Part shown: one piece after another, positions 63,811-64,000 of the stretch
Layout: each line of letters starts with the position of its first letter
How positions within the stretch are numbered: the first letter of the stretch is position 1
Origin: Flavobacteriia bacterium 40-80
GTDB taxonomy: Bacteria; Bacteroidota; Bacteroidia; Flavobacteriales_D; Crocinitomicaceae
Assembly: GCA_001899145.1 (NCBI GenBank)
Contig: MKVF01000010.1
Coordinates: 118,477-182,476, forward strand
Length of the DNA stretch: 64,000 nucleotides
Direction: 5' to 3'
The notes under the pieces: model-generated
Database searches by the model: none
What the model was told of the DNA's origin: nothing
Seen by the model: the letters and a program-made list of their open reading frames with translations, nothing else
Translations under genes and position numbers: made by a program

Positions 63811-63846
63811 ATAAAAAAAGGCCAAAACAAATGTTCCGGCCTTTTC
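63811..63846 (-). terminator. Terminator of the T9SS type B protein gene
   Basis: On the minus strand, AAAAGGCC (63845-63838) pairs with GGCCTTTT (63823-63816), loop of 14 bases, followed by further T residues. It lies just after the stop at 63852. Confidence 0.8.
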
Positions 63847-63851
63847 AATTA

Positions 63852-64000
63852 TTATCTTACCAGAGTGACATGTCCTGTTTTTTCAATCCTGTCATCTACC
63901 CCTGTTTTCTTAACCGTAATTTTCCAGACATACGTTCCGTCCTGGCAAAGTTTTCCTCCATTGAATAGATAAGTACCATCCCATCCGTAATTGATATCAT
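63852..64000 (-). CDS. T9SS type B sorting-domain protein, 3' end only
   Basis: The last 49 codons of a gene that continues past the right edge. The sequence reads ...WDGTYLFNGGKLCQDGTYVWKITVKK, then GHVTLVR-stop, which is the gliding-motility-associated type B (CHU_C) sorting domain. The rest of the protein is outside the window. Confidence 0.85.
   Translation of the reverse strand, partial: DINYGWDGTYLFNGGKLCQDGTYVWKITVKKTGVDDRIEKTGHVTLVR

Overview
The window looks like a chromosomal segment from a Flavobacteriales-type bacterium (Bacteroidota), possibly Crocinitomicaceae or Fluviicola-like; the family-level placement is inference. Supporting signs: type IX secretion (T9SS) type A and type B C-terminal domains, a PorP/SprF-like protein, TAnnTTTG promoter elements with an upstream TTG or TTTG, the single ThiS-MoeB-rhodanese chain, a Rho with a long disordered insert, and moderately AT-rich DNA.

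Layout. 1-6.1 kb: a compact histidine operon on the plus strand (hisD, cut by the left edge, then C-B-H-A-F-IE) with a heptanucleotide tandem repeat just before hisA. 6.1-9.2 kb: a GYF_2 membrane protein and two orphan PD-(D/E)XK-type nucleases, one preceded by a pair of near-identical palindromes. 9.3-19.9 kb: an endonuclease/exonuclease/phosphatase protein, two rhomboids, mutL (with an eroded endonuclease motif) and a secreted protein of about 2000 residues carrying about 22 TPR-like repeats. 20-23.5 kb: rho, a DUF4199 protein and a glycosyltransferase. 23.7-30.6 kb: a dicarboxylate symporter, an ECF-type sigma factor, guaB and a double-parvulin isomerase. 30.7-38.8 kb: a sulfur and cysteine region on the minus strand. 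38.9-46.5 kb: a TetR-controlled RND efflux operon with an MFS gene. 46.5-48.0 kb: a 752-bp perfect duplication holding two identical GxxExxY genes in seven copies of a 61-bp palindromic repeat. 48-54.4 kb: PorP-like protein, lipase, XRE regulator and two T9SS-exported proteins. 54.4-64 kb: an SDR, small unknowns, a truncated hydrolase, rpsO-pnp, a DUF58 protein, a RimK cluster, and the 3' end of a T9SS type B protein.

The most interesting system is at 34.4-38.83 kb. An operon with the logic of mycobacterial CysO-CysM-Mec cysteine biosynthesis (EamA exporter, CysM-like synthase, JAMM peptidase, fused CysO-MoeB-rhodanese) is preceded by two consecutive attenuators. Each has a short ORF with a run of Cys codons (four in the first, three in the second), a stop codon overlapping or abutting a segment complementary to the left arm of the next terminator, and a strong terminator hairpin with a U-tract. 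The promoter, both leader peptides, both antiterminators and both terminators can be read directly. Downstream of the operon, in the same orientation, lies a tRNA-Cys(GCA)-like sequence with A in place of the near-universal U33, 36 bp before a peroxiredoxin gene, followed by DUF4395 and metNIQ. The carrier domain's Gly-Gly is buried inside the fusion, so a proteolytic release step is implied.
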